This document shows positions 17,465 to 26,726 of a stretch of DNA of 64,000 bases, in pieces. The stretch covers positions 124,001 to 188,000 of the forward strand of contig JAGDZQ010000015.1 in the NCBI GenBank assembly GCA_049115715.1. The letters run 5' to 3'. Positions within the stretch are counted from its first letter, which is position 1; every line of letters begins with the position of its first letter. The translations under genes were made by a program, and so were the position numbers. Origin of the DNA: JAMZMI01 sp049115715 (GTDB taxonomy: Bacteria; Bacteroidota; Bacteroidia; Cytophagales; Cyclobacteriaceae). Under the pieces are notes generated by a model. That model did not search any database. It was given only the letters and a program-made list of their open reading frames with translations, and was not told where the DNA came from.

Positions 17465-17806
17465 TCACATTTGCATAGCTTCTCGAACTTCAACAGTTCC
17501 TCCAAATTCGAAGATCGGACATCCTTTTGACAGCTCTACAGCATGGTCCAGATCATTGGCTTCCACTAGCACATATCCACCTACGATTTCTTTTCCTTCA
17601 GTAAATGGCCCATCGGTAATGATCTCTCCTCTGTTGGCGACTACTTTACCTTCGACTTGAAGCGGAAGACCGGGTACCGGCTGATCTGTCTGACTGATGT
17701 CTAACATCCACTCGCCCCATTTAGCCATATGAGCCTGCATTTGTTCTGGAGATTGCTCTTGGTAGCCATGGTCTCCTCCTCTGAATAGGTACAAAAATTG
17801 TGTCAT
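17465..17806 (-). CDS. YCII-related (DGPF-domain) protein
   Basis: This is a 113-residue dimeric alpha/beta-barrel protein of the YCII/DGPF family. It contains the name-giving motif within TDGPFTEGKEIVGGYVLVEA and a C-terminal FGGTVEVREA strand. Family members are encoded beside ECF41/ECF42 sigma factor genes and are thought to belong to the same regulon; the biochemical role is unsettled. It lies upstream of the ECF42 gene on the same strand with an ATPase gene between, and an intrinsic terminator follows it. Confidence 0.88.
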   Translation of the reverse strand: MTQFLYLFRGGDHGYQEQSPEQMQAHMAKWGEWMLDISQTDQPVPGLPLQVEGKVVANRGEIITDGPFTEGKEIVGGYVLVEANDLDHAVELSKGCPIFEFGGTVEVREAMQM

Positions 17807-17893
17807 GTCAATTGTGTTTTAGGTTTAAGATTTTAGTATTTGATATTAAGACGTTTGGTGGTTATGCAAATGGACAACATGATTATATTTTTT

Positions 17894-19303
17894 TCAATCT
17901 TCCCAAATAATCTCTGTGATTTCTGTTTCAACAAGTATGGTACTTTGCCTAATGTCTTTCGGTCTGTTGATTTGAAGTTTGTCATTTTTGGGTCTGGTAT
18001 TTATTCTGCTCACCACATTACGACTGTCTTTTTTATGATAAATAACTATTGTCTTCCCTTCGTATTCCCCTTTTAGTTTTAATATTTTTTTTTGAGTCCT
18101 AATGCTTTTAGGTTCAGTTAATTCTTTTCCTTGTAAAAGAGCCAGGACATTCATACAAGTAGGCACACCATAACCTACGTAGTTGTTCCCAAAAGGGTAA
18201 AAGTTAGAGGCTCTCTCAAGAAGCTCAATAATTTCAAAATTAGTGAGTGTCGAATCATATTGCATGATACAAGCTGCCAGTCCAGTTATCACAGGGGCGG
18301 AAAACGAAGTTCCAAGAGTAGAATACACCGCAATATTGGGCTTGATATAATCGAGGGCTTCAGGGCCTATAGAGCTATAATTGATTTTATCCCAAATTTT
18401 AAACTTGCTTGCACCGACGGTTAAAACATTTTTTGCATCAGCAGGAATGGACAGTGTTTTCCAATTTGCAGCGCCATCGTTTCCAGCGGCTACTATAAAT
18501 AGTAGTCCTTCTTTTTCTGCTGCTTTATCTAAGGCTTTTGTGAGTAAGGAAGTTTTTCCATCAACATCAGAAATGCTATAGTTTTCCTTTTTATCAGTAA
18601 AGTCCTCTGTGTAACCTAGTGAGATATTAAACAATTTAACTCCTAGCTTAGCCATTTCCTCTAGTGCTTCGATGATGTAATCTTCTTCTATTCTTTTTTC
18701 AAAGCCTCCATGGTCGGTCCTCGCTAAGTAGTATTGAGCTTTGGTTGCAAGCCCGTATTGAATTTCCTTCGCTGTATTAATGCCTCCGATTAATTGCCAG
18801 ACCTCAGTACCATGAATATCGTCAAGTCCATGTGCACCTCCATATGGTTTGAGTTCTGGAGTGATGAAGTCTTTGTAATATTTGATGCTGTTATTTTTAA
18901 AAAAATGAGATAGCGATTGGTCTTTATTGGCGTTCAAAAAACCCCCATCTATGATTCCAATTTTGACACCCTTTCCATTTAGTTCTTTGTCGATGAATAA
19001 TTGTGCTCCAATTTGTTCCAGAGCAAATCCCAAGAGTAGTTCATCTTCATTCGTGGAAACAGGAATAAATTTCAGAACAGGGGTTAATTTGGTTTCTTTT
19101 TCAAGCAAACTTAAATGAGACTTGCTAAGCATATAGCTACAAGATTGAGCCCAATCAGAGCAAATTTCCGGTTCTAGAAGGAGAGAATCTAAAAGGGTTT
19201 GGGTATTTGAATCACTGCTGTTTATCCAATATTTTTTTTGCCCACATAAGTCATATGTGAGGATCAAAAGAAATATTACCTTTAGGACGGAAGCGACCTT
19301 CAT
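17894..19303 (-). CDS. Secreted subtilisin-like (S8) serine protease
   Basis: This is an exported subtilase. A signal peptide covers residues 1-21, ending at CGQ, followed by a propeptide-like region to about 105. Catalytic residues are Asp119 (IGIIDGG), His164 (DIHGTEVW), oxyanion Asn275 (AAGNDG) and Ser333 (GTSFSAP). The 469-residue protein ends soon after the catalytic domain with a Lys/Arg-rich beta tail and has no visible T9SS sorting domain. It is divergent from the Xaa-Pro aminopeptidase gene. Role is probably protein or peptide degradation outside the cytoplasm; the exact substrate is unknown. Confidence 0.92.
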   Translation of the reverse strand: MKVASVLKVIFLLILTYDLCGQKKYWINSSDSNTQTLLDSLLLEPEICSDWAQSCSYMLSKSHLSLLEKETKLTPVLKFIPVSTNEDELLLGFALEQIGAQLFIDKELNGKGVKIGIIDGGFLNANKDQSLSHFFKNNSIKYYKDFITPELKPYGGAHGLDDIHGTEVWQLIGGINTAKEIQYGLATKAQYYLARTDHGGFEKRIEEDYIIEALEEMAKLGVKLFNISLGYTEDFTDKKENYSISDVDGKTSLLTKALDKAAEKEGLLFIVAAGNDGAANWKTLSIPADAKNVLTVGASKFKIWDKINYSSIGPEALDYIKPNIAVYSTLGTSFSAPVITGLAACIMQYDSTLTNFEIIELLERASNFYPFGNNYVGYGVPTCMNVLALLQGKELTEPKSIRTQKKILKLKGEYEGKTIVIYHKKDSRNVVSRINTRPKNDKLQINRPKDIRQSTILVETEITEIIWED

Positions 19304-19361
19304 GATTCAATGATAGGAAATTCTGAAAGAAATTTTGTGATAAACAAAGCCAGCATACAAT

Positions 19362-20651
19362 ATGAAATATCACGCGATAGATAGTGATTTGTTCGTAAAT
19401 AACAGATCTAGGTTGAAAGATAAGCTGAAACCGAATTCAGCAGTAGTTGTACTTTCTAACGATATACTACCGACTAACGGAGATGGAACTTTACCATTCA
19501 AGCAAAATTCTAATTTATTTTATCTATCGGGAATTGATCAAGAGGAGACGGTATTGCTGATGGCTCCTGATCACCCCAATGAGAAGATGCGGGAAATTTT
19601 ATTCCTACTCGAAACCAGTGATGAGATTGCCATTTGGGAAGGACACAAGCTTACAAAAGATGAAGGCAAAAAGAACTCAGGGATCAAGAATATTCAGTGG
19701 AAAGGTGATTTTGATAAGATGTTGAGTACTGTCCTGGCAGAGGTGGATCATATCTATCTAGCTACAAATGAACATATCAGGAATTCATCTAAGCTGCAAG
19801 GAGCCAATGATCGCTTTATCAAGTGGTGCAAAGAGCATTTCCCTCTACACGAATATGAGCGACTAGCTCCGGATATCTATGATCTGCGTATGGTCAAGGC
19901 AGATTATGAGGTTGAACTAATGGAGCATGCCTGTCACATTACGGAAAAGGGTTTTAGGAGAGTGCTTGAGTCTACTGCTCCGGGAGTGTGGGAATATGAG
20001 CTTGAGGCTGAATATATCCATGAATTTCTTGTGAATCGTTCACGAGGGTTTGCTTATTCTCCGATTATAGCCGGAGGAGGTAATGCATGTGTGCTACATT
20101 ATTTGGATAATAATCAGCAACTCAAAGATGGAGATTTGCTCTTGATGGATGTTGGCGCGGAGTATGCCAACTATAATGCAGATATGACCAGAACAATCCC
20201 AGTAAATGGGCGCTTTAGTAAAAGACAAAGGCAGGTATATGATGCAGTGCTAAGAGTGAAAAATGCGGCTACCGAAATGTTGGTTACAGGGAATACGATT
20301 CCAGAATACCACAAGGCAGTAGGAAAGGTGATGGAGTCAGAGCTTGTGGAATTGGGCTTGCTTGACAAAACAGATATCAAAAATCAAAGCAGAGATATGC
20401 CAGCCTATAAAAAGTACTTTATGCATGGTACTTCACATCACTTAGGACTTGATGTTCATGATGTGGGATCGATCTATGCACCATTCAAAACTGGGATGGT
20501 TTTGACAGTGGAGCCAGGTATTTACATAAGAGAAGAAGGACTGGGGATTCGATTAGAAGACAATATTCTAATCATTGAAAAGGGTCATAAAAATCTAATG
20601 CGAAACATCCCTATCCATGCTGACGAGATTGAAGATTTGATGAATAAGTGA
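19362..20651 (+). CDS. pepP: Xaa-Pro aminopeptidase (M24B family, PepP-like)
   Basis: This metallopeptidase removes N-terminal residues that precede proline. An AMP_N-type N-terminal domain (about 1-160) with SNLFYLSGIDQEE precedes the pita-bread catalytic domain. Metal ligands are visible as the two Asp of MDVGAEYANYNADMTRT, His in HGTSHHLGLDVHD, Glu in VEPGIYI and Glu in GIRLEDNIL. Length (429) fits aminopeptidase P. No signal peptide is seen, so it is cytoplasmic. It stands alone between divergent and convergent neighbours. Confidence 0.95.
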   Translation: MKYHAIDSDLFVNNRSRLKDKLKPNSAVVVLSNDILPTNGDGTLPFKQNSNLFYLSGIDQEETVLLMAPDHPNEKMREILFLLETSDEIAIWEGHKLTKDEGKKNSGIKNIQWKGDFDKMLSTVLAEVDHIYLATNEHIRNSSKLQGANDRFIKWCKEHFPLHEYERLAPDIYDLRMVKADYEVELMEHACHITEKGFRRVLESTAPGVWEYELEAEYIHEFLVNRSRGFAYSPIIAGGGNACVLHYLDNNQQLKDGDLLLMDVGAEYANYNADMTRTIPVNGRFSKRQRQVYDAVLRVKNAATEMLVTGNTIPEYHKAVGKVMESELVELGLLDKTDIKNQSRDMPAYKKYFMHGTSHHLGLDVHDVGSIYAPFKTGMVLTVEPGIYIREEGLGIRLEDNILIIEKGHKNLMRNIPIHADEIEDLMNK

Positions 20652-20687
20652 ATTAAAAGTAGCGTTCAGTTGGAAAGAAGAAAATTT

Positions 20688-22382
20688 TCATATGGAAGAT
20701 TTGAGACATGGTAATCTCCAACGGGAACATGGAAATTTTTCATAAAACTCTTTAGTGTCTTTGAGTTTGTTATTCTGGAATTTTTTCAGACCAGTTTCAT
20801 CAGGAAATCTAAAAGTTACCCCGAGTTGTAAATAGCTTGTCCAAAGATTATATCTGATATTCAGATCATCTCTTCCTAGGTAGTACTGAGCAAAATAGCC
20901 AACGGATCTATGAGTTAGTCGATGATTTTCGTATCTAAGTCTCATTGAAATTGGCCTATCGCTTTTGTTGGGGTTTATATTATAGTCTTTGATGCCAAAT
21001 AGTAGGTCAAAATCTAACCTTAAGCTGTGTTGGACAAGTCCTGGAACTGGTACATTTCCATGATTTTTAGTATGATGGTTATTGAATCTAAAGGGCCACC
21101 CGGTTCTAAAGATTTTAGTTTTGTAGAAGATGAACCCCTCTATTCTTTGCTTTCCGTAAGAATTCTTTTGATCATCTTCAAACTCCGCAAAGCCGGGGAG
21201 GGCAAAGTCAAACCGTCCATAAAGTCCAGAACTGAAGTGTCTCATTTCAGAGCTAAGAGAGTTGTACATTATCCCTACTTTGAGGTAGTTAGTTGAGAAA
21301 TTACCTGATTTATAGTCTGTTCGATAATCAGGAAGTGTATCAACTGGATAGTAGTGAGCACCAGAGTCCTGACCGTTTGAGTAATGCATAAACTGAGCAT
21401 CGAATACAAGCGTTTTGAAATCACCTGTAGAAAAGGCCAGTTCTTCTGAGGAGTCTGACTTTTTGTATTTGTGATCTTTTGATAGGATGAAAGATTTATA
21501 AACGCCAAGTCCAGCTTTTGTATTCAAAGGTAGGACAGGGGATGATGATGCGTCTTTGGTTACTCTCCAGCTAAACTCAGGATTGATATATAAAGCAAAC
21601 GTTCTAAAAAGTCTACTTTGGTCATCACGTCCTTTGAGGACAGTAAAGGGCATTGAGAAGTTGCCTCCGATTAAAAAACCGTTCTTGCCTTCTTCTGGTC
21701 TTAATGAATTTTTCAGAGTGTCAGATTGTGTTTTATGATAGGCTGGAAAAATACCAACATGCATAGGAGTCCATGTGTTTTTGACTAATCTGTGAGTCCA
21801 AGCATCTCTGGAATTCGCTTTATTTGACTCGTATCGGGCTTTCCAGTTTTCTATTTCATCAGCATATGGAAATGACGCATACTCGAACCAGACAGACTTA
21901 AAAGAATTATCGTTGAAATGAATCAACATTTCGACTTCCTCGACATCTCGTATTCTTTTCCCAATTTTTGATATCGGTATTATCGTGGCATAGTTCTCTT
22001 TCTCACTTTTATGTAGAGCATCGATACATAAGTCTTTTAAAATTTCTGGGGAATTGAAAGTTATGCTTTGGAATCCAGCATTTTCAGCGCTTATAATTTT
22101 ATCATTCTCATTTTTAAAGAAAAGAATAATACATGCGCGTTCATTTGCCGTTTCTGGGATCAAAAAGTTTTTCCTTAAGTCAGTAAGGGTGCTTGGGAGT
22201 AAATCACCCCTTTCAGTATTTCCATAATTCTTGCTTATTGAATCATAATCAAAATTGCCTTTTTTTAAGTCTTTATAGTTGCCTTCAGAGAGGATTTGAT
22301 AAGCTTCGATTTTTTGACTGTATATAGTTGCTGAAGAACTCAATATTAGTATCGGGAAGAGTAATAATCTTAAATTTTTCAT
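20688..22382 (-). CDS. Exported outer-membrane barrel with HxSNG motif, possible lipid acyl-hydrolase
   Basis: The 564-residue protein has a signal peptide (about 1-22, ending TIYSQ), a soluble N-terminal half (to about 195) and a C-terminal half of alternating beta-strands that ends in TSYLQLGVTFRF, typical of an outer-membrane barrel. The motif MHYSNGQ (His333, Ser335, Asn336, Gly337) resembles the catalytic HxSN(G/A) of outer-membrane phospholipase A and PagL lipid A deacylase. A third catalytic residue could not be assigned. The N-terminal half was not recognised. The C-terminal tail after the last strand is Lys/Cys-containing and atypical. It is a single gene. Confidence 0.6.
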   Translation of the reverse strand: MKNLRLLLFPILILSSSATIYSQKIEAYQILSEGNYKDLKKGNFDYDSISKNYGNTERGDLLPSTLTDLRKNFLIPETANERACIILFFKNENDKIISAENAGFQSITFNSPEILKDLCIDALHKSEKENYATIIPISKIGKRIRDVEEVEMLIHFNDNSFKSVWFEYASFPYADEIENWKARYESNKANSRDAWTHRLVKNTWTPMHVGIFPAYHKTQSDTLKNSLRPEEGKNGFLIGGNFSMPFTVLKGRDDQSRLFRTFALYINPEFSWRVTKDASSSPVLPLNTKAGLGVYKSFILSKDHKYKKSDSSEELAFSTGDFKTLVFDAQFMHYSNGQDSGAHYYPVDTLPDYRTDYKSGNFSTNYLKVGIMYNSLSSEMRHFSSGLYGRFDFALPGFAEFEDDQKNSYGKQRIEGFIFYKTKIFRTGWPFRFNNHHTKNHGNVPVPGLVQHSLRLDFDLLFGIKDYNINPNKSDRPISMRLRYENHRLTHRSVGYFAQYYLGRDDLNIRYNLWTSYLQLGVTFRFPDETGLKKFQNNKLKDTKEFYEKFPCSRWRLPCLKSSI

Positions 22383-22528
22383 GGTTGGGGGTTAGTTTTA
22401 TGGCTAGTCTAAAATTAGAGATTATTTTAAATACCCCAATTATGGTAAAATGAGCCTTTGATAGGTATTAAACTAAGTTGAAGAAACTATTGACCTAAGC
22501 ACATAACTAGCTTATAAAAAAACAAACA

Positions 22529-24121
22529 ATGCAAAAACGAACTCTTCTGTTTATTCTGGTATTATTTATTTCATCTTTCACATATGGCCAGGCCAGAGCT
22601 GAGAAGTGGAATATCCGCTGGGGAGATATTATTAAAACTTCGAGAAGATCGACTTTGAGTGATATCGTAGGATATGACAAGACGGGAATTTATGCACTTA
22701 AGAAAGAGTTCAAGGGCATCTATCGGATGGGCACGTTTGTCTCGCTGGAGCACTATGATAATAGCATGAAACTTACTAGCTCATCTGAGCTTGTTTTAAA
22801 AAAAGGAAAGGAGAAGATGAAATATGAGCACATCATTTCTCTCAATGAGCAGCTCTATCTTTTCTCATCGCTCAAAAAGGAAAAGCAGAATATTATCTAT
22901 GTTCAGACGATCAATAAAAAGACGCTTCAACCGAATAAAGACTTCAAAATGGTTGGAGATTTTTCCTATAAAGGGAATCTAAAATCTAATGCAGGGAAGT
23001 TCAACCTGAGGGTTTCAAGAGATAGCTCCAAGATTATGGTTTACTATGATCTGCCGTACAAGGAAAATGAAAATGAGAAATTTGGGTTTAATATTTTTGA
23101 TCAGAATATGGAGCACATTTGGTCAAAACAGATTACGCTTCCATATGAGGAGGGACTATTTTCTATAGAGGATTATAAAGTTGATAACGAGGGAAACGTT
23201 CACCTTTTGGCGGTGATCTTTGATGAAATAAGAAAGGTCAAAAGGAACGGTGACCCAAATTATCAATATCGGGTTTTGAGTTTTTTGGATCAGGGAGAGG
23301 AGACTGAAGAGTATGAGATCGACCTAGAAGGTAAATTCCTCACTGATATGAAGATTGCGATTACAGATGAGCTGGATATTATTTGCAGTGGCTTTTATTC
23401 GAATACAGGCACTTATAGCATTTTGGGTACGTATTTCATAAAAGTAGATGCGGAAAGCAAAGAGATTGTGAACCAGAGTTCAAAAGAGTTTGGTATTGAC
23501 TTCATAACTCAAAATATGTCAACGAGGCAGGTGAAGAAAGCTGTCAAAAGGTCTGCTAAAGGAAAGGATGTAGAGCTTTATCGGTATGACTTAGATGATA
23601 TTGTCTTAAGGAGTGACGGTGGAGCGATTCTTCTAGGGGAGCAGTATTTCGTAAGAAGCCATACTATGACAATGAGCAATGGAAATGGGGGCACTACGAC
23701 GACTACCTATATTTATTATTACTACAACGATATCATAGTTGTGAGTATCTCTCCAGAGGGAGAAATCGAGTGGACCAAAAAAGTGCCTAAGAAGCAAAGC
23801 ACGGTTAATGACAGTGGGCTTTTCTCTTCATATGCACTCTCAATAGTGAGGAATAAGCTCTACTTCGTTTTTAATGATGACTATAGGAACGAATCCAATA
23901 CAGAAAAGATTGATTATGCCTTCAATGGAACCAGAGGTTCTATTGTATCGATTGTAGAACTGGATACTGAAGGGAATATGAAAAAGGAGGCACTCCTAAC
24001 ATCAAAAGATACAGGCGTGATGACTCGCCCTAAGGTTTGCGAACAAGTTTCAAAAAATGAAATGGTTTTGTTCGGGCAGAGGGGGAAAAAGCAGCAGTTT
24101 TTAAAGGTCTCATTCAATTGA
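22529..24121 (+). CDS. Exported protein of unknown function
   Basis: Not recognised. The 530-residue protein has a clear signal peptide (MQKRTLLFILVLFISSFTYG, cleavage near GQA). The rest is rich in beta-strand patterns with repeated Ile/Val-Asp-Glu-Gly turns such as VDNEGNVHLL and LDTEGNMKKEA, suggesting a beta-propeller. A Thr/Tyr-rich stretch (TTTTYIYYYY, about residue 390) is notable. No lipobox, transmembrane helix or T9SS sorting domain is visible, so it is probably periplasmic. It is a single gene, divergent from the HxSNG barrel gene, and is followed by a structured repeat. Confidence 0.75.
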   Translation: MQKRTLLFILVLFISSFTYGQARAEKWNIRWGDIIKTSRRSTLSDIVGYDKTGIYALKKEFKGIYRMGTFVSLEHYDNSMKLTSSSELVLKKGKEKMKYEHIISLNEQLYLFSSLKKEKQNIIYVQTINKKTLQPNKDFKMVGDFSYKGNLKSNAGKFNLRVSRDSSKIMVYYDLPYKENENEKFGFNIFDQNMEHIWSKQITLPYEEGLFSIEDYKVDNEGNVHLLAVIFDEIRKVKRNGDPNYQYRVLSFLDQGEETEEYEIDLEGKFLTDMKIAITDELDIICSGFYSNTGTYSILGTYFIKVDAESKEIVNQSSKEFGIDFITQNMSTRQVKKAVKRSAKGKDVELYRYDLDDIVLRSDGGAILLGEQYFVRSHTMTMSNGNGGTTTTTYIYYYYNDIIVVSISPEGEIEWTKKVPKKQSTVNDSGLFSSYALSIVRNKLYFVFNDDYRNESNTEKIDYAFNGTRGSIVSIVELDTEGNMKKEALLTSKDTGVMTRPKVCEQVSKNEMVLFGQRGKKQQFLKVSFN

Positions 24122-24187
24122 ATTAACCGTTAACGTTTTGCTGCAAAGTACAATGTAAATCTTTCATAGGAAGCAAAAGTTGCCATT

Positions 24188-24245
24188 AGCCCGGATAGCA
24201 GTGGTATCCCCGAGCTCCAAGGCGAGGGATATAACGGATAGCCGG
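24188..24245 (+). repeat. Structured intergenic repeat, copy 1
   Basis: This GC-richer block lies in the 223-base convergent gap. It holds GGATAGC twice in direct orientation. TATCCC and GGGATA can pair around a 15-base loop, and CCGG occurs near both ends. It aligns with copy 2 near 45.4 kb over the pattern GGATAG-N5-GGTAyCCC ... ATA-N4-GATAGCC. A similar GATAGC-rich repeat is remembered from other Bacteroidota genomes, but this was not checked. Confidence 0.6.
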
Positions 24246-24344
24246 AGCATACCTAGCTATGAAGTGCTTACTGTTCGCTTCTAAGGTTAAGTCTTTAAGT
24301 ATTGAAGTGGAGATGTCTTTGAGTACTGCAAATGGGTGATTCGC

Positions 24345-25856
24345 TTATTTCTCAAAATCTGGATTGACTAATACCTCGCCTTTCTTGAGTGCTTGCATAT
24401 AAGTTGCTTTGGATGGTCTAGGTCTGATCCGGTATTTTGTAGGATAACCGGTTTCTCTGAAAAAATCATCTGGTGTTCGAGCTTTGGGTAGTGAGTCTTT
24501 GGTTATTTCTCTCATGCGGGTAAGGCGTGCACGCATATCCAGTAAAACGTCGTAGTAATCTACATTTAAAGCGAGATTATTGAATTCGTTGGGGTCTTCT
24601 GCGATATCGTAAAGCTCTTCTTTGGGTCTTGGTATTTCAAAGCATCTGAGTTGAGCTTTATTCAAGGATGCTTTTTGTTGTAGCATACTTTTCCATGTCA
24701 AGTCTCGGATTACATCGGCGGAGGGAGTGTTTGGCAGATCCGGGTAGAAGTTTTTGATGTATTTGAATTGCTTGGTTCTTATGGCTCTTGTATAGTCTTC
24801 AAAGTCATGAAAGTGGTCTTCGGCGTAAATTTGATCTCTGATGGGATTTCCGTTTTCACTTAGCAGAGGAGTAAAGTCGAGTCCTTCGAAATCAGAGAGA
24901 GGCTCTAATCCAGCTAATTTCATAAAAGTAGGGGCTATATCAATAGAACTAACCATGTGATGGTTTACTGAGCCAGCTTTTACTTGGGATGGCCATTTGA
25001 CGATCCATGGTGTTTTGATACCACCTTCATAGAGTGTGGTTTTATCTCTTGGGAATGCTCTGCCATTGTCGGTTATGAATAGTATAAGTGTGTTGTCAGC
25101 TACTCCCTGCTTCTCCAATTCGGCAATAACATCTCCTATGTATTGATCCATTCGGGAAATTTCGTCGTAGTAGAGTGCGAAATCTTTTCTTACACTATCC
25201 GTATCCGGGAAGTAGGGTGGTAAAATCACGTCTTCAGGTTTATGAGGTATGTCGATGGTTCCTTTGTAAAAGGGTCTATGCGCGTCGAATGATGCAAGCC
25301 AAGTAAAAAATGGCTTGTCTTTGTCTCTGCTTCGAAGTAGATCTATCCATTCGTCACAACCACTTCCATCTCCAACTAATCTTCTGTCAAGACCGTTTGG
25401 AGCGTCTTTCCATTTCATTTCGAGTACAGAATCAAAGTCATCGTACACGGCATCTCCCATATGATACTTACCAGCAAGCCCTGTCCAATAGCCTGAGTTT
25501 TTGAGTTGTTCGACAAAAGTTTTTTTGTCTTCAGGAAGAGGCCAGCCGAGCTGCTCAGCATCGGTGTTGTGAGGGTACTTGCCCGAGATGATACTTGTAC
25601 GACTTGGGCTACATGAGCTTGTTGTGAGAAAGGCTTGAGTAAATCTCATGCCATCTTTGGCTAGCTGGTCAATGTTTGGGGTTTTGATATTGGGATTTCC
25701 ATAGGCACCCAGATCATTCCAATTGACATCATCTGCGATTATAAATACAATATTGGGTCTTGAGGGTAGAGCAGATTCTTTCTTGATATTGCAAGAAGGG
25801 AAGGCAAAAATGATCAAATAGGTAATTCCTAATGCTAAATACCTGGGGATAAGCAT
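24345..25856 (-). CDS. Sulfatase (formylglycine-type), predicted lipoprotein
   Basis: This is a type I sulfatase that hydrolyses sulfate esters or sulfamates after a maturase converts its active-site Cys to formylglycine. The modification motif is C82-S-P-S-R. Metal-binding Asp residues lie in IADDVNWNDLGAYG and in the later ILFITDNG. The N-terminus has a lipobox ending at Cys22 (FAFPSC), so it is probably lipid-anchored in the periplasm or at the surface. Length 503 and the PRPKEELYDIAEDPNE region resemble heparan N-sulfatase-like members. It is a single gene; no maturase or polysaccharide utilisation genes are adjacent. Confidence 0.92.
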   Translation of the reverse strand: MLIPRYLALGITYLIIFAFPSCNIKKESALPSRPNIVFIIADDVNWNDLGAYGNPNIKTPNIDQLAKDGMRFTQAFLTTSSCSPSRTSIISGKYPHNTDAEQLGWPLPEDKKTFVEQLKNSGYWTGLAGKYHMGDAVYDDFDSVLEMKWKDAPNGLDRRLVGDGSGCDEWIDLLRSRDKDKPFFTWLASFDAHRPFYKGTIDIPHKPEDVILPPYFPDTDSVRKDFALYYDEISRMDQYIGDVIAELEKQGVADNTLILFITDNGRAFPRDKTTLYEGGIKTPWIVKWPSQVKAGSVNHHMVSSIDIAPTFMKLAGLEPLSDFEGLDFTPLLSENGNPIRDQIYAEDHFHDFEDYTRAIRTKQFKYIKNFYPDLPNTPSADVIRDLTWKSMLQQKASLNKAQLRCFEIPRPKEELYDIAEDPNEFNNLALNVDYYDVLLDMRARLTRMREITKDSLPKARTPDDFFRETGYPTKYRIRPRPSKATYMQALKKGEVLVNPDFEK

Positions 25857-26015
25857 TTTGATAAGTGTTTTGGTTCTTTAACGAATGTATGAAATTATTG
25901 GGTATTTAGGGTGTTTCGTTGATTTTGGCTTTGCTTAAAGCTACTGGGGTATTTGATTAAATGTGTTTGGTCTGAACTAAAAACACATCTTAGCGCTATT
26001 ATTCAGAGGTTTCCC

Positions 26016-26023
26016 TATTTTTG
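26016..26023 (+). promoter_or_regulatory. Candidate -7 element for the DUF4290-murA operon
   Basis: TATTTTTG matches the Bacteroidota -7 pattern TAnnTTTG and ends 17 bases before the start codon. No clear -33 TTG is seen at the expected distance, so the call is weak. Confidence 0.3.
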
Positions 26024-26039
26024 AGCAAAATACCATTTT

Positions 26040-26726
26040 ATGAGTTTAGAATATAATACTGAGCGCGATCACATTACGCTTAGAGAGTATGGAAGAAATG
26101 TGCAAAATCTGGTTAAGCACATCAAGACGGTAGAGGATAAGGAGACAAGGAATAAATATGCGTCGATGCTCGTAGAGCTTATGAAAGCCGTGAATCCTGA
26201 GTTCAGCAAGGACGCGAATGAATACACACAAAAGGTTTGGGATGACCTCTTTATCATTTCAAAATTTGATTTGGATGTAGAAGGGCCATTTCCAGTGCCT
26301 GAATCTACGATTCTGGAAAGAAAACCAGATAAGGTTAACTATCATTTTAATAGAATCAAGTTTCGTCACTATGGCCGAAGCATGGAGATTTTGATTAAAA
26401 ATGCAATCGAAATAGAAGACCCTAAGGAAAAGGAAGGTGCTGTAATTGCTATAGGAACTTTGATGAAGTCTTTTTACCAGACATGGAATAAAGATAGTAT
26501 AGAAGATGAGATTGTATTGAAAAATATAAGGCAATTGTCTAATAATGCATTGGATATTGACATTGCCGTAGTGAAAGAGTACGGTCTGTTTGATAGTGAA
26601 AAGCCGGTGAGGAGTTATGATAACAATAATCGTAATAACAATAATCGCAACAATAACAACCGTAACAGAAACAACGGGGGTAAAGGAGGTAAAAGAAACT
26701 TTAAGCAAAGAAGAAATAATAATTAA
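26040..26726 (+). CDS. DUF4290-domain protein with Asn/Arg-rich tail
   Basis: This 228-residue cytoplasmic protein has the DUF4290 domain, a Bacteroidota-specific helical family beginning YNTERDHITLREYGRNVQNL. Its function is unknown. The last 35 residues are low-complexity: repeated NNNRNNNNR units then GGKGGKRNFKQRRNNN, strongly basic and possibly nucleic-acid binding. The stop codon directly abuts the murA ATG, and this gene order recurs in the phylum, which links it loosely to cell-wall synthesis. The tail is encoded by a degenerate repeat of AAC/AAT/CGT codons. Confidence 0.9.
   Translation: MSLEYNTERDHITLREYGRNVQNLVKHIKTVEDKETRNKYASMLVELMKAVNPEFSKDANEYTQKVWDDLFIISKFDLDVEGPFPVPESTILERKPDKVNYHFNRIKFRHYGRSMEILIKNAIEIEDPKEKEGAVIAIGTLMKSFYQTWNKDSIEDEIVLKNIRQLSNNALDIDIAVVKEYGLFDSEKPVRSYDNNNRNNNNRNNNNRNRNNGGKGGKRNFKQRRNNN

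Noticed and set aside
26259..26708. 149-residue frame antisense to the DUF4290 gene
   Set aside because: Its Val/Ile runs arise from the antisense of the Asn/Arg repeat codons; the sense frame is a known family.
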